In this document: piece by piece, positions 8,777 through 18,197 of the stretch | Numbering within the stretch: position 1 is the stretch's first letter | How the letters are laid out: every line of letters starts with the position of its first letter | From: Rhodospirillales bacterium | GTDB taxonomy: Bacteria > Pseudomonadota > Alphaproteobacteria > Rhodospirillales > Shumkoniaceae | Length of the DNA stretch: 64,000 bases | Direction of reading: 5' to 3' | Assembly (NCBI GenBank): GCA_016776725.1 | Contig: JADHSV010000004.1 | Coordinates: 1-64,000 of the forward strand | The notes under the pieces: generated by a model | Database searches by the model: none | Told to the model about the DNA's origin: nothing | Seen by the model: the letters and a program-made list of their open reading frames with translations, nothing else | Made by a program: the position numbers and the translations under genes

Positions 8777-9217
8777 ATGGCAATACCATCGCGCATTGAA
8801 CAACTGTGCATTGACAAGGGAATGAAGATGACCGGCCAGCGCCGGGTCATCGCGGGTGTTCTTTCGGAAGCGGCAGACCACCCGGATGTGGAAGAGGTTT
8901 ATCGGCGGGCGACGCAGTTGGACCCGCGAATCAGTATTGCCACCGTTTATAGGACGGTTCGCCTGTTCGAAGAAGCGAGCATTCTGGAGCGCCACGATTT
9001 CGGTGACGGCCGATCCCGTTACGAGGAAATCACCGACGATCACCACGATCACCTAATCGATGTACAGACCGGTCGTGTCATCGAATTCCAGAACGGCGAA
9101 ATCGAGGAACTGAAAGAAAAAATTGCGGCAATCCACGGCTTCAAGCTGATCGGACACCGGCTGGAACTTTTCGGCGTTCCCATAGATTCGCAGAAGAAAA
9201 AGGGCGGAAAACGGTAG
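8777..9217 (+). CDS. fur: Fur-family metalloregulator (Fur/Mur)
   Basis: This 146-residue Fur-type repressor has a winged-helix N-terminal domain (MTGQRRVIAGVLSEA, ISIATVYRTVRLFEE) and a C-terminal dimerisation/metal domain with DHHDHLIDVQTGRVIEF. In alphaproteobacteria this orthologue often senses manganese or iron (Fur/Mur). The second Fur-like gene at 28.8 kb is Irr-like, so this one is probably the classical Fur/Mur. It lacks the CxxC zinc pairs. ATG 8777 follows TAGGAAA. The gene appears monocistronic before miaB. Confidence 0.9.
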   Translation: MAIPSRIEQLCIDKGMKMTGQRRVIAGVLSEAADHPDVEEVYRRATQLDPRISIATVYRTVRLFEEASILERHDFGDGRSRYEEITDDHHDHLIDVQTGRVIEFQNGEIEELKEKIAAIHGFKLIGHRLELFGVPIDSQKKKGGKR

Positions 9218-9300
9218 TTAACCGAACCGCTGTATCAGCGTCGCTTGAAAGCGGTAATCGCCGGGTTATGTATTATTAGGTTGCGCGTCTTGGCGCATGA

Positions 9301-10731
9301 GTGCACCAATTGATCGTCCGGCCCTATAAAGGTTATCGAAACCCGTTGCCCAAAAAACTTCATATCAAGACCTACGGCTGCCAAATGAACGTCTACGATT
9401 CCGCCCGCATGGCGGACGTTCTGGCAGCGCTCGGCTACGTCTTCACCGATAAGGCGGACGGCGCCGACATGGTGATTTTGAACACCTGCCACATTCGCGA
9501 AAAGGCCGCCGAAAAAGTTTATTCCGAACTTGGCCGGCTGCGGCACCTGAAAAACGCCAGGGCGCAGGACGCCGGGGAAAAGGGCGGGGGCCGCATGATT
9601 TTGGCCGTCGCCGGATGTGTGGCTCAGGCCGAAGGCGCCGAAATTCTCGAACGCGCGCCTTATGTGGACATGGTATTCGGGCCGCAAACCTATCATCGCC
9701 TGCCCGAAATGGTGGCCCGCGCCGAACGGCACGCAGGCGCGGTGCTGGATACCGATTTTCCGGCCGATCCGAAGTTTGATCACCTGCCCGATCAGACCCG
9801 GGTAGACGGCAAAGCGGCTTTCCTGACGGTACAGGAAGGGTGTGACAAGTTCTGCACCTTCTGTGTCGTGCCTTACACGCGCGGAACGGAATATTCACGC
9901 CCGGCAGCGGACGTAATCGGCGAAGCGCGCAAGCTGGTCGCAGCCGGCGCGCTGGAAATCACGCTTTTAGGGCAGAACGTCAATTGCTATCACGGCGAGG
10001 CCGGGAACGGGACGGAATGGGGCTTGGGGCGCCTGATCGCCGAGTTGGCCGAAATCGGCGGGCTGGAACGCATTCGCTACACCACGTCCTACCCGGCTGA
10101 CATGTCCGACGAGTTGATCGCCGCGCACCGCGACGTGCCGCAATTGATGCCGTTTTTGCATTTGCCCGTCCAATCGGGCTCGGACCGGGTGCTGGCCGCC
10201 ATGAACCGGCGTCACGGGGTCGATGAATACCGCCGATTGACCGACCGTCTGCGCGCCGCGCGGCCGGATCTGGCATTGTCGTCAGATTTTATTGTCGGTT
10301 TTCCGGGCGAAACCGATGCCGATTTCGAGGCAACCCTGGAACTGGTCCGCGAGGTCGGTTTCATTCAGGCTTATTCCTTCAAATACAGTCCGCGGCCGGG
10401 AACCCCCGCTTCCACCATGGAAATTCAGGTTGACGACGACGTGAAAACGGCGCGCCTGGCGGCCCTGCAGAATCTTCTGAACGAGCAACAGGTCGCGTTT
10501 AACCAAGCCTGCCGGGACAAGGTCATGCCGGTCCTGCTGGAGCGCGCGGGCAAACATCCGGGGCAACTGGTTGGCCGAAGCCCCTATATGCAGCCGGTGC
10601 ATACCGATGCACCTGACAATTTATTGGGAACCATTGCCGAGCTTCGCATCGCGGCCGGATACGCCAACAGTCTGGCGGGCGTATTGGTCGAGGGTGAAGT
10701 CGGCGCAACTGAGACGGGGGCTGGGGCGTGA
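9301..10731 (+). CDS. miaB: tRNA-2-methylthio-N6-dimethylallyladenosine synthase MiaB
   Basis: MiaB is a radical-SAM methylthiotransferase acting on i6A37 of tRNA. It has the N-terminal UPF0004 domain with three cluster cysteines ([23 protein letters not shown]), the radical-SAM motif CDKFCTFC near residue 180, and a C-terminal TRAM domain. The start is uncertain. GTG 9301 gives 476 residues, but TTG 9346 ([13 protein letters not shown]) is closer to the usual N-terminus and has AAAGG upstream. A 10-codon ORF from ATG 9297 ends just before it. The gene overlaps phoH by four bases. Confidence 0.95.
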   Translation: MHQLIVRPYKGYRNPLPKKLHIKTYGCQMNVYDSARMADVLAALGYVFTDKADGADMVILNTCHIREKAAEKVYSELGRLRHLKNARAQDAGEKGGGRMILAVAGCVAQAEGAEILERAPYVDMVFGPQTYHRLPEMVARAERHAGAVLDTDFPADPKFDHLPDQTRVDGKAAFLTVQEGCDKFCTFCVVPYTRGTEYSRPAADVIGEARKLVAAGALEITLLGQNVNCYHGEAGNGTEWGLGRLIAELAEIGGLERIRYTTSYPADMSDELIAAHRDVPQLMPFLHLPVQSGSDRVLAAMNRRHGVDEYRRLTDRLRAARPDLALSSDFIVGFPGETDADFEATLELVREVGFIQAYSFKYSPRPGTPASTMEIQVDDDVKTARLAALQNLLNEQQVAFNQACRDKVMPVLLERAGKHPGQLVGRSPYMQPVHTDAPDNLLGTIAELRIAAGYANSLAGVLVEGEVGATETGAGA

Positions 10732-11762
10732 GCGCACAAACCACTTTCGATCCCGCCGACGCGGGCGGGTCAACAACCCGTTCGCTTGAGTTCGACGACA
10801 ACAGCCTGGTGATCCAGCTTTTCGGCTCGCATAACAGCCATCTGGCGCGCATCGAACAGCGGCTGGACGTTGCCATAAATACGCGCGGCAACGAATTGAC
10901 CGTGGTCGGCGCCGCCGACGCGGTTGAAATTGCCTGTGCCGGTCTGAACAGTCTATACGCGCGGCTGAACCGCGGCCTGAACGTGGGGCGCGATGAAGTC
11001 GACGCCGCCGTGCGCATGTCGGTCGGCAACGGCGGCAAGGTTTCCGACGGCGACGAGATCGTCATCCGCACGCGCAAGCGCCATATTTCGCCGCGCTCGA
11101 CGACCCAGGCTGAATACTTGTCGGCCATTGACGATTTCGAGCTGGTGTTCGGACTGGGACCGGCGGGAACGGGCAAGACCTATCTGGCCGTCGCCAAGGC
11201 CGTTGAGAGGATGATGCATGGCGAGGTCGACCGCATAATCCTGTCGCGGCCGGCCCTTGAAGCGGGTGAACAACTGGGATTCTTGCCCGGCGATCTGCGC
11301 GAAAAGGTGGACCCGTATCTAAGGCCGCTTTATGACGCGCTTCATGACATGCTGCCGGGCAACGTCGTCGCCAAGCGCCTGGAAAAGGGTGAGATCGAGG
11401 TTGCGCCGTTGGCCTTCATGCGGGGCCGGACGCTCAGCAACGCCTTCGTTATTCTGGACGAGGCCCAGAATACGACGGCTGTGCAGATGAAGATGATCCT
11501 GACCCGGCTGGGCGAAAACTCGCGCATGGTGGTCACCGGCGATCTGACCCAGGTCGATCTTCCGCGCGGCATTCGGTCGGGACTGCGCGACGCGCTTGAA
11601 ACGCTGGAAGGGATCGAGGGGATTTCCTTTGTTCACTTCGGCAAGGCGGATGTGGTGCGTCACCCGCTGGTAATGCGTATGGTTGATGCGTATGAAGAGG
11701 TCGAAGCGCGGCGGCATGCGGCGGCGCGCTATGAAAAGGACAACCACGACAAGGGGTCGTGA
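10728..11762 (+). CDS. phoH: PhoH-family ATPase
   Basis: This 344-residue PhoH-like P-loop ATPase has an N-terminal KH-like region (about 20-100) and the ATPase with Walker [14 protein letters not shown] (about 145) and Walker B ILDEAQN (about 245). PhoH family members are thought to act in RNA metabolism together with YbeY, and the miaB-phoH-ybeY-corC-lnt order is widely conserved. GTG 10728 overlaps the miaB TGA. Function beyond ATP-driven RNA work is not established from sequence. Confidence 0.93.
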   Translation: MSAQTTFDPADAGGSTTRSLEFDDNSLVIQLFGSHNSHLARIEQRLDVAINTRGNELTVVGAADAVEIACAGLNSLYARLNRGLNVGRDEVDAAVRMSVGNGGKVSDGDEIVIRTRKRHISPRSTTQAEYLSAIDDFELVFGLGPAGTGKTYLAVAKAVERMMHGEVDRIILSRPALEAGEQLGFLPGDLREKVDPYLRPLYDALHDMLPGNVVAKRLEKGEIEVAPLAFMRGRTLSNAFVILDEAQNTTAVQMKMILTRLGENSRMVVTGDLTQVDLPRGIRSGLRDALETLEGIEGISFVHFGKADVVRHPLVMRMVDAYEEVEARRHAAARYEKDNHDKGS

Positions 11763-11765
11763 GGC

Positions 11766-12296
11766 ATGAGCCTGGAAATCGACGTATCGGTTACCGCCGG
11801 GCCGTGGCACGAGAAACTTCCACAAGCCGAAGGCATCGCGCGCGCCGCGGCGCAGGCCGCTTTTGATCACGCAGCAACGGCCGCCTTTGGTCATGCGGCG
11901 AACGAAACCGCCCATGGCGAAAACGCCGAAGCGGCACTGGTGCTGGCCGACGATGAATTCGTTCGCCGCCTGAACCGCGACTATCGCGGGCACGACGAGG
12001 CAACCAACGTGCTTTCCTTCGCCGCGCTGGACGCCAAAACGGTCATTCAAAACCCTGACGGGGCAGCCCCCGTGCTGTTGGGGGACATGGTCGTCGCCTT
12101 CGAAACCGTGGCCGTTGAAGCCGCCGACCAGGGCAAGTCCGTGGCCGACCATTTCAGTCATCTGATTGTCCATGCTATGCTGCATTTGCTTGGTTACGAC
12201 CACGAGACCGGCGATCAGGCGGAGCGCATGGAGGGAACGGAAATCCTGATTTTGCGGAAATTGGGCATTGCCGATCCGTATGCCGAGGAAGAGTAA
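11766..12296 (+). CDS. ybeY: Endoribonuclease YbeY
   Basis: YbeY is a single-strand endoribonuclease for 16S rRNA 3' maturation and ribosome quality control. The 176-residue protein carries the metal motif HAMLHLLGYDHE (H3xH5xH type) near residues 138-149 and the upstream RDYRGHDEATNVLSF segment. The length is slightly above the E. coli protein because of an Ala-rich insertion (about 20-45). It lies four bases after phoH and nine before corC. Confidence 0.93.
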   Translation: MSLEIDVSVTAGPWHEKLPQAEGIARAAAQAAFDHAATAAFGHAANETAHGENAEAALVLADDEFVRRLNRDYRGHDEATNVLSFAALDAKTVIQNPDGAAPVLLGDMVVAFETVAVEAADQGKSVADHFSHLIVHAMLHLLGYDHETGDQAERMEGTEILILRKLGIADPYAEEE

Positions 12297-12304
12297 CTGA
12301 CCCG

Positions 12305-13222
12305 ATGAACGACGAGACGTCCAGTAACGATACCAAACAAACCCCTTCCGCCCTGGCATGGCTGCGCGGGCGGGTGGCGGGATTGTTTCGTTCAAACGGT
12401 AACGACGCGACGGCGCGCGACACGCTGGAAGAACTGATCGAGGAACGCGAGGACGCCGAGGTTCCCATCAATGACGACGAACGCCGCCTGATGGCCAACA
12501 TCCTGGACTTGCGCGACCGCGACGTTCACGACGTCATGGTTCCCAGGGCCGATGTGGTGGGAGTCGACAAAAGCGTCGGACTGGCCGAACTGATCGGCCT
12601 GATGACCGAGCAGGGGCATTCGCGCATTCCCGTTTATCATGAAACCCTGGATGACGCGCGCGGGATGGTTCACATCAAGGACGTGCTGGCGTGGCACGGC
12701 CGCGATGCGGAATTCTCGCTCGACGAAATCGTCCGCCCGGTGTTGTTTGTCTCGCCGTTTATGCGGGTTCCCGACCTGCTGCTGGAAATGCGGGTCAAGC
12801 GCTGTCACATGGCTTTGGTGGTCGACGAATTCGGCGGCATTGACGGTTTGCTGACCATTGAAGATCTGGTCGAGGAAATCGTCGGCGAGATCGAAGACGA
12901 ACACGACCAGCGCGACGAGCCCGATTTGTCGGTCCACGAGGATGGAACGATCATTGCCGAAGCGCGCGTGCTGATCGGCGATCTGGAGGAACTGACCGGG
13001 ACTTTCGTGACCGACGAAGAGCGCGAAGAGATCGACACCATCGGCGGTCTGGTGTTCGCGTTAGCGGGCCGGGTTCCCACGCGGGGCGAGCTGATCGCCC
13101 ATCCGTCGGCCATCGAGTTTGAAGTGCTGGAGGCCGATCCCCGGCGTATCAAGCGCCTGCGCGTGCGGAAAAAACCTGTGCTGGCACGGCAGGCCAAGCG
13201 GACCGAAAAGGCGGCCCGGTGA
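12305..13222 (+). CDS. corC: CBS-domain protein of the CorC/HlyC family
   Basis: This 305-residue cytosolic protein has two CBS domains (about 65-190: VMVPRADVVGVD, GHSRIPVYHETLDDARGMVHIKDVL and VDEFGGIDGLLTIEDLVEEIVGEI) and a C-terminal CorC/HlyC transporter-associated domain (about 205-290). CorC-like proteins are linked to divalent-cation efflux. There is no DUF21 membrane part, so it is the soluble type usually paired with lnt. It overlaps lnt by four bases. Confidence 0.9.
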   Translation: MNDETSSNDTKQTPSALAWLRGRVAGLFRSNGNDATARDTLEELIEEREDAEVPINDDERRLMANILDLRDRDVHDVMVPRADVVGVDKSVGLAELIGLMTEQGHSRIPVYHETLDDARGMVHIKDVLAWHGRDAEFSLDEIVRPVLFVSPFMRVPDLLLEMRVKRCHMALVVDEFGGIDGLLTIEDLVEEIVGEIEDEHDQRDEPDLSVHEDGTIIAEARVLIGDLEELTGTFVTDEEREEIDTIGGLVFALAGRVPTRGELIAHPSAIEFEVLEADPRRIKRLRVRKKPVLARQAKRTEKAAR

Positions 13223-14799
13223 TCACTCGCGCCCGGCTGGTCAATCTTCGTCAGTGGTTTGCCGGTCTGGCGGGATGGCGGGGCCGCGGATTGGCAGCCA
13301 TTTTGGGCGCATTGGCCACGGCGGCGATGCCGCCGGTTTATCTTGTCTTTCTGCTGATCCCGGCGTTTGCTGGCTTGCTTTGGATGCTGGGCGGGTCACG
13401 AACCTGGCGCGCTGCCTTCGGCGTCGGCTGGTGGTTCGGTCTGGGTCATTTCGCGACCGGGCTTTACTGGATTGCCAACGCCCTTCTCGTGCAGCCCGAA
13501 AAATTCGCCTGGCTTATTCCTTTCGCGGTCATCGGGCTTGCCGCAGTTATGGCCGTCTTTCCGGCGCTGGCCGCGGCCATGGTTCGTGCCCTTGGACCGC
13601 GCGGCATCGGCGGCGTGCTGGTTCTGGCAGCGGCATGGACGGCGACCGAATGGCTGCGCAGCTGGATCTTCACGGGTTTTCCGTGGAATTTGATGGGAAC
13701 CGCTTGGGTCTTTAGTGACGCGATGATCCAATCGACGGCTCTTTTCGGAACTTTCGGCCTGGGCCTCATGACCGTGGCGATTGTCGCAATGCCCGCAATT
13801 TTGGGCGAAACGGGTGTTTCCACGCGGCGCGCTGCGGCGGCGCTTTGCAGCGCTTTTGTTGTACTGCTTGCAGTATGGGGTGGCGGCGCGGCCCGTCTGG
13901 CCGATGCTCCAGACGCGTTCGTGCCAGATGTCACCCTGCGTCTGGTGCAGCCGAACATTCCGCAAAAACTGAAATGGAACCGCGATCTGCGCGACCGCAA
14001 TCTGGCCGAACAGGTGGCCCTGAGTCTGCGAAAACCGGCTGGAAATGCGCCCACGCATGTGATCTGGGCCGAGACGGCAGCCACGTTTTTCCTGGGGCAC
14101 GACGAGGCGCGGCGGAATTTTCTGGCCAAGGCCGCGCCGCCGGGAGGATTGGTCATCGTCGGCGCGCCCCGGCGCACGCCGCCGGGCGAAAAACCGTATA
14201 GGGTTTGGAACAGCCTGCAGGCGCTGGATGGGTCGGGACGTATGGTCGGCGGTTACGATAAATTCCATCTGGTGCCGTTCGGCGAATACATCCCCTTTCG
14301 TCCCTGGCTGAGTATTCCGAAACTGACGGCGGGAAGGCAGGATTTTTCCCCCGGCGACGGCCTTTCCACTCTTGCCCTTCCCGGACTTCCGCCGGTCAGT
14401 CCGCTGATTTGCTATGAAGTGATATTCCCGGGCGAGGTGGTCCGCCGCGACGATCGTCCCGCCTGGATGCTGAACCTGACCAACGACGCCTGGTACGGCA
14501 TATCGAGCGGGCCGTATCAACACCTTGCGGCGGCGCGAATGCGCGCCGTCGAGGAAGGATTGCCTCTGGTTCGGGTGGCCAACACGGGAATATCGGCCGT
14601 CATCGACGCCTACGGGCGCACGGTCGGCGAATTGGGCCTGGAACAGCCCGGCGTGCTTGACGCGCCATTACCGGCAGCCATCGAACCCACCCTTTATTCG
14701 CGTTACGGAAATGTGGTCGGACTGGCCATCACACTGCTTGTTTTGGCGGCGTCACAAACTGGGCGGGTTCGGCGCCGAAAACGGCAACTCCGGCGTTAA
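13219..14799 (+). CDS. lnt: Apolipoprotein N-acyltransferase
   Basis: Lnt adds the third acyl chain to the N-terminal cysteine of lipoproteins at the inner membrane. The 526-residue protein has about seven N-terminal transmembrane segments (residues 20-230) and a periplasmic nitrilase-like domain. In that domain VIWAETAATFF holds the catalytic Glu, YDKFHLVPFGEYIPF the Lys, and SPLICYEVIFPG the catalytic Cys. The start is GTG 13219, overlapping corC. The length is typical. Confidence 0.95.
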   Translation: MITRARLVNLRQWFAGLAGWRGRGLAAILGALATAAMPPVYLVFLLIPAFAGLLWMLGGSRTWRAAFGVGWWFGLGHFATGLYWIANALLVQPEKFAWLIPFAVIGLAAVMAVFPALAAAMVRALGPRGIGGVLVLAAAWTATEWLRSWIFTGFPWNLMGTAWVFSDAMIQSTALFGTFGLGLMTVAIVAMPAILGETGVSTRRAAAALCSAFVVLLAVWGGGAARLADAPDAFVPDVTLRLVQPNIPQKLKWNRDLRDRNLAEQVALSLRKPAGNAPTHVIWAETAATFFLGHDEARRNFLAKAAPPGGLVIVGAPRRTPPGEKPYRVWNSLQALDGSGRMVGGYDKFHLVPFGEYIPFRPWLSIPKLTAGRQDFSPGDGLSTLALPGLPPVSPLICYEVIFPGEVVRRDDRPAWMLNLTNDAWYGISSGPYQHLAAARMRAVEEGLPLVRVANTGISAVIDAYGRTVGELGLEQPGVLDAPLPAAIEPTLYSRYGNVVGLAITLLVLAASQTGRVRRRKRQLRR

Positions 14800-14819
14800 C
14801 ATCCACGTCTCCTACTCAC

Positions 14820-14848
14820 TTGACCGACTACAGGGTTTTCCTTATCGT
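14820..14848 (+). promoter_or_regulatory. Sigma70-like promoter upstream of the XRE regulator
   Basis: TTGACC (14820-14825) is followed after 17 bases by TATCGT (14843-14848). The first box is a close -35 match and the second a moderate -10. It lies about 45 bases before the XRE start, in the short gap after lnt. Confidence 0.45.
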
Positions 14849-14891
14849 TCGGCAACCTCTATAGGGAGGGCACCGAGAGAAACGTGAAGGA

Positions 14892-15395
14892 ATGCAAAAG
14901 TTGGCCATGAAAAACAAAACTATTGGCGCGAAAAGCGCAAGTCGTCCGGTTCGCCGTAACTTCAAGGCCAAAAGACTTCCGCCCGGAGTTCCGAACCCCA
15001 TCGACATTCATGTGGGAAGCCGCGTCAGGCTGCGCCGGACTCTTATGGGAATGAGCCAGGAGAAGCTGGGCGAGGCGGTTAATCTTACGTTCCAGCAGAT
15101 TCAGAAGTACGAACGCGGCGCCAACCGCATCGGCGCCAGCCGCATGTTCGAACTCAGCCGCGTGCTCGACGTACCGGTGTCGTTTTTCTATGACGACATG
15201 GCCGAGGAAATCAAAACGCCGGAAGGCATGCGCAAGCGCGCCCTTCAGGATGCGGAGCAAAGCACCTACGAGCCCGATCCGCTGGCCCGGCGCGAGACGC
15301 TTGAACTTGTGCGCGCCTATTACAAAATCGTCGATCCGAAGGTCAGGAAACGGCTTTTCGAATTGACGAAAACGCTGTCGGGAACGTCCGAGTAA
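14892..15395 (+). CDS. XRE-family helix-turn-helix regulator
   Basis: This 167-residue protein has a basic N-terminal extension, then a lambda-repressor-type HTH (about 40-95: VGSRVRLRRTLMGMSQEKLGE, LTFQQIQKYERG, RMFELSRVLDVPVSFFYDD), and an acidic C-terminal helix region. This regulator type stands before metK in many alphaproteobacteria. The start is uncertain: ATG 14892 or ATG 14907. A GTG-started nine-codon frame (14884-14910) ends TGA overlapping the second ATG. Its target genes are not evident. Confidence 0.88.
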   Translation: MQKLAMKNKTIGAKSASRPVRRNFKAKRLPPGVPNPIDIHVGSRVRLRRTLMGMSQEKLGEAVNLTFQQIQKYERGANRIGASRMFELSRVLDVPVSFFYDDMAEEIKTPEGMRKRALQDAEQSTYEPDPLARRETLELVRAYYKIVDPKVRKRLFELTKTLSGTSE

Positions 15396-15506
15396 GGCAA
15401 GCCATCGCCTCCGAACTCAGGTCTGCGCAAATACCGGCGGGCGAAACCTCTTGACGCATTCGGGAAAGATTGCGACAAGGTCGCCCGCCGACGCATTATT
15501 GCGTGG

Positions 15507-15601
15507 CCGTGGATGGATTTGGACCGCTTGCCACCACGATAAAAAGGCGCTAAGTGGGCCTCTGTCAAAGCGCCGCTCCCGTTGAACGGGGACGTTGCGC
15601 C
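15507..15601 (+). promoter_or_regulatory. SAM-II riboswitch with a competing hairpin, metK leader
   Basis: P1 pairs CGTGGATGG (15508-15516, one bulged A) with CCACCACG (15531-15538). The loop contains ATTTGGACCGCTTG and the 3' strand ATAAAAAGGCGCTAAGTGG, both of which follow the known SAM-II pattern (GATTT, ACCG, TTGC, GATAAA, GCTAA). The pseudoknot helix pairs CCGCTT (15524-15529) with AAGTGG (15552-15557). Downstream, GGCGCT (15546-15551) is exactly complementary to AGCGCC (15569-15574); that helix would use the aptamer core, so the two folds exclude each other. A second GCGCC (15597-15601) could also pair. No T-run follows, so the control may be translational. Confidence 0.78.
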
Positions 15602-15651
15602 GAAGCCCTCGGTCCACATGGATTAACAACTGGACTACGGAGGTTTCGGCG

Positions 15652-16830
15652 GTGTCGAATTCCAAATTTTTTCTTTTTACGAGTGAGTCTGTTTCCGAAG
15701 GGCATCCGGATAAGGTCTGCGATCTGATTTCGGATTCCGTCGTTGACGCTTTTCTTGCAGCCGACGCCCAATCGCGCGTGGGCGTAGAAACCCTGTGCAC
15801 CACCAACCGCATTGTTCTGGCGGGTGAAGTGCGCGGGCCGCAATCCATCGACAAGGCTAAGATGGAAGAGATCGCCCGCGAAACCGTACGCAAGATCGGT
15901 TACGAGCAGGACGGCTTTCACTGGAAAAACGCCGAGGTCGCGGTTCATGTCCATTCCCAGTCCTCCGACATCGCCCAGGGTGTTGACGCGGGCGAGAACA
16001 AGGACGAGGGCGCCGGCGATCAGGGCATGATGTTCGGATACGCGTGCGACGAAACCGACGCGCTGATGCCCGCGCCGATACATTTCTCGCACGCCATTTT
16101 AAAAAACCTGGCCGACGCGCGGCATGCCGGGAAAACCCCGGGCCTGCTTCCCGATTCCAAAAGTCAGGTCACCCTGCTTTATGAAAACGGCCGCCCGGTC
16201 AAGACGACCTCGGTCGTGGTTTCGCACCAGCATGCCGAAAATATGAGCCAGGAAGACGTCCGTGAAATGGTTCGTCCCCACGTTCTGGCGGCATTGCCCG
16301 AGGGCTGGATGTGCCCCGAGGACGAGTTCTACGTGAACCCCACGGGCCGCTTTGTCATTGGTGGACCCGACGGCGACGCCGGGATCACCGGCCGCAAGAT
16401 CATCGTCGACACCTATGGCGGCGCAGCACCCCACGGCGGCGGTGCCTTCTCGGGCAAGGATCCGTCCAAGGTCGACCGCTCGGCCGCCTACGCCGCGCGC
16501 TATCTGGCGAAAAACGTGGTCGCCGCCGGTCTGGCCGGGCAATGCACCATTCAACTGGCCTATGCCATCGGCGTTTCAAAACCATTGTCGGTTTTCGCCG
16601 ATACCCACGGCACCGGCAAGTTTGACGACGACAAGCTGTGCGTCGTGTTGCAGGACATCGTCGATTTGTCGCCGCGCGGCATTCGCGAAGGCCTTCAGCT
16701 CAGCCGGCCCATCTATGCGCGCACCGCCGCATACGGGCATTTCGGGCGCGATCCCGAGGCCGACGGCGGGTTCTCGTGGGAGCGCACGGATCTGGTCGAT
16801 CAACTGAAAGCGGCCTTCGGCTCGAAGTGA
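15652..16830 (+). CDS. metK: S-adenosylmethionine synthetase
   Basis: MetK makes SAM from methionine and ATP. The 392-residue product starts [21 protein letters not shown] (GTG 15652, with ACGGAGG nine bases earlier); the frame is open upstream but that part is the riboswitch leader. Signature segments are [26 protein letters not shown], and [21 protein letters not shown] with its active-site Lys residues. The stop overlaps trmB by four bases. The SAM-II element upstream suggests product feedback. Confidence 0.97.
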   Translation: MSNSKFFLFTSESVSEGHPDKVCDLISDSVVDAFLAADAQSRVGVETLCTTNRIVLAGEVRGPQSIDKAKMEEIARETVRKIGYEQDGFHWKNAEVAVHVHSQSSDIAQGVDAGENKDEGAGDQGMMFGYACDETDALMPAPIHFSHAILKNLADARHAGKTPGLLPDSKSQVTLLYENGRPVKTTSVVVSHQHAENMSQEDVREMVRPHVLAALPEGWMCPEDEFYVNPTGRFVIGGPDGDAGITGRKIIVDTYGGAAPHGGGAFSGKDPSKVDRSAAYAARYLAKNVVAAGLAGQCTIQLAYAIGVSKPLSVFADTHGTGKFDDDKLCVVLQDIVDLSPRGIREGLQLSRPIYARTAAYGHFGRDPEADGGFSWERTDLVDQLKAAFGSK

Positions 16831-17540
16831 GCGCATCCGCGTCATTACCTGAATATCGAAAACGCCTATATGGTCGGCGCCAGGGTCATTCCCTGCGCGC
16901 CCACCAACAGGGGTTATTGAAAAACCTGCTTCCCGGTTTGCGCGTCGCAATTCCCGGCGGCGGTAAGGCCCTGGACCCGGCGGTGCTGTTTGATACGCCG
17001 CCCGAAGACGTGTGGATTGAGGTTGGTTTCGGTTCGGGCGAGCATCTGGTCGCCCAGGCCGAAGCCCATCCCGGCATCGGCATGATCGGGTGCGAGCCCT
17101 ATATCAACGGGGTCGCGGCGCTACTGGCCCAAATCGAGACGCAGGCAATATGCAACATCCGTATTCTGGATGACGATGCGCGCGAGTTGTTTGACGTGCT
17201 GCCCGAGGCCGTCTTGGGCCGCGCTTTTGTTCTTTTTGGCGATCCATGGCCGAAAAGGCGGCACGCCAAGCGCCGCTTTCTGGGGCGCGAAAATCTGGAC
17301 GCCCTGGCCCGCATGATGAAAGACCAAGCACTTTTGCGTTTTGCCAGCGACGATATGGGTTATGCGGTGTGGACGCTGGAACAATTGATCGCCCATCCCG
17401 CGTTCGAATGGACCGCCCGCACACCGGGCGATTGGCGCGCCCCCCCTGCCGACTGGGTTAAAACCCGCTACGAAGCCAAGGCCAGGGCCGCCGGGCGCAA
17501 CCCCGTATACCTAGATTTCCGGAGATTGGCGCGCCCATAA
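16827..17540 (+). CDS. trmB: tRNA (guanine-N7-)-methyltransferase
   Basis: TrmB makes m7G46 in tRNA, using SAM. The 237-residue protein has an N-terminal basic segment ([19 protein letters not shown]), the SAM-binding [10 protein letters not shown], the [15 protein letters not shown] catalytic/tRNA motif, and a C-terminal TRYEAKA segment. The start is GTG 16827 in the metK stop. The pairing metK-trmB joins SAM synthesis to a SAM-dependent enzyme in one transcript. Confidence 0.94.
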   Translation: MSASASLPEYRKRLYGRRQGHSLRAHQQGLLKNLLPGLRVAIPGGGKALDPAVLFDTPPEDVWIEVGFGSGEHLVAQAEAHPGIGMIGCEPYINGVAALLAQIETQAICNIRILDDDARELFDVLPEAVLGRAFVLFGDPWPKRRHAKRRFLGRENLDALARMMKDQALLRFASDDMGYAVWTLEQLIAHPAFEWTARTPGDWRAPPADWVKTRYEAKARAAGRNPVYLDFRRLARP

Positions 17541-17545
17541 ATCTC

Positions 17546-17573
17546 TTGTTTTTGTGCGGCAAGCGACTATATT
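17546..17573 (+). promoter_or_regulatory. Possible promoter of the rimP-nusA-infB operon
   Basis: TTGTTT (17546-17551), a 16-base spacer, and TATATT (17568-17573) form a plausible sigma70 promoter just after trmB. It is the only good candidate in the 165-bp gap before rimP. Confidence 0.4.
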
Positions 17574-17631
17574 GTGGCCGCGTTTTGATGTTCAATGTCT
17601 CGTTGGACCAGTAAATTTCGGGGTTTGATGA

Positions 17632-17660
17632 GGCGGGCCGGTGGCCCGCCTTTCGTGTTT
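17632..17660 (+). terminator. GC-rich hairpin with weak T tract in the rimP leader
   Basis: GGCGGGCC (17632-17639) pairs perfectly with GGCCCGCC (17643-17650) across a three-base loop and is followed by TTTCGTGTTT. It could end trmB transcription, or act as an attenuator if transcription starts at the promoter proposed at 17546. Confidence 0.55.
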
Positions 17661-17705
17661 CTGGAAAGTGCTTCGCAGGTTCGCATGGCGGGACGGGTGT
17701 AAAAA

Positions 17706-18197
17706 ATGGCTTTGAGCGACCACATCGAGGAATTGATCTCGCCGACCATCGAGGGCATGGGCTTCTCGGTGGTGCGCGTTCAGTTCTCGGGTAAAGAGCG
17801 CCTTCGCCTGCAAATCATGGCGGAGCGTCTCGACGGTGAAGTCATGGTCGTCGATGATTGCGCCGATATAAGCCGCGCCGTCTCGGCCGTGCTTGACGTC
17901 GAGGACCCGGTTTCACAGGCCTACACCCTGGAAGTCAGCTCGCCGGGGCTCGACCGGCCGTTGGTAAAACTGGCCGACTTTGAACGTTTCGCGGGGTTTG
18001 AGACACGAATTGAGACCGCCGTATTGATCGGCGGCAGGCGGCGTTTTCGTGGCCGCCTTATCGGAATAGTGGATGATCAGGTGCGCATAACGGTTGATGG
18101 AACCGAAGTAACATTGCCGTTCACCGACATCGCCAGGGCCAAATTGATAATGACCGACGAATTGCTCGGTTCATCAGAGGGACGACAGGAATCATGA
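17706..18197 (+). CDS. rimP: Ribosome maturation factor RimP
   Basis: RimP helps 30S subunit assembly. The 163-residue protein has the two-domain family pattern: LISPTIEGMGFSVVRVQF at the N-terminus, VDDCADISRAVSAVLDVED, then LEVSSPGLDRPL and an SH3-like C-terminal barrel (RFRGRLIGIVDDQVRI). ATG 17706 gives a normal length. It overlaps nusA by four bases and opens the classical rimP-nusA-infB operon. Confidence 0.93.
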   Translation: MALSDHIEELISPTIEGMGFSVVRVQFSGKERLRLQIMAERLDGEVMVVDDCADISRAVSAVLDVEDPVSQAYTLEVSSPGLDRPLVKLADFERFAGFETRIETAVLIGGRRRFRGRLIGIVDDQVRITVDGTEVTLPFTDIARAKLIMTDELLGSSEGRQES

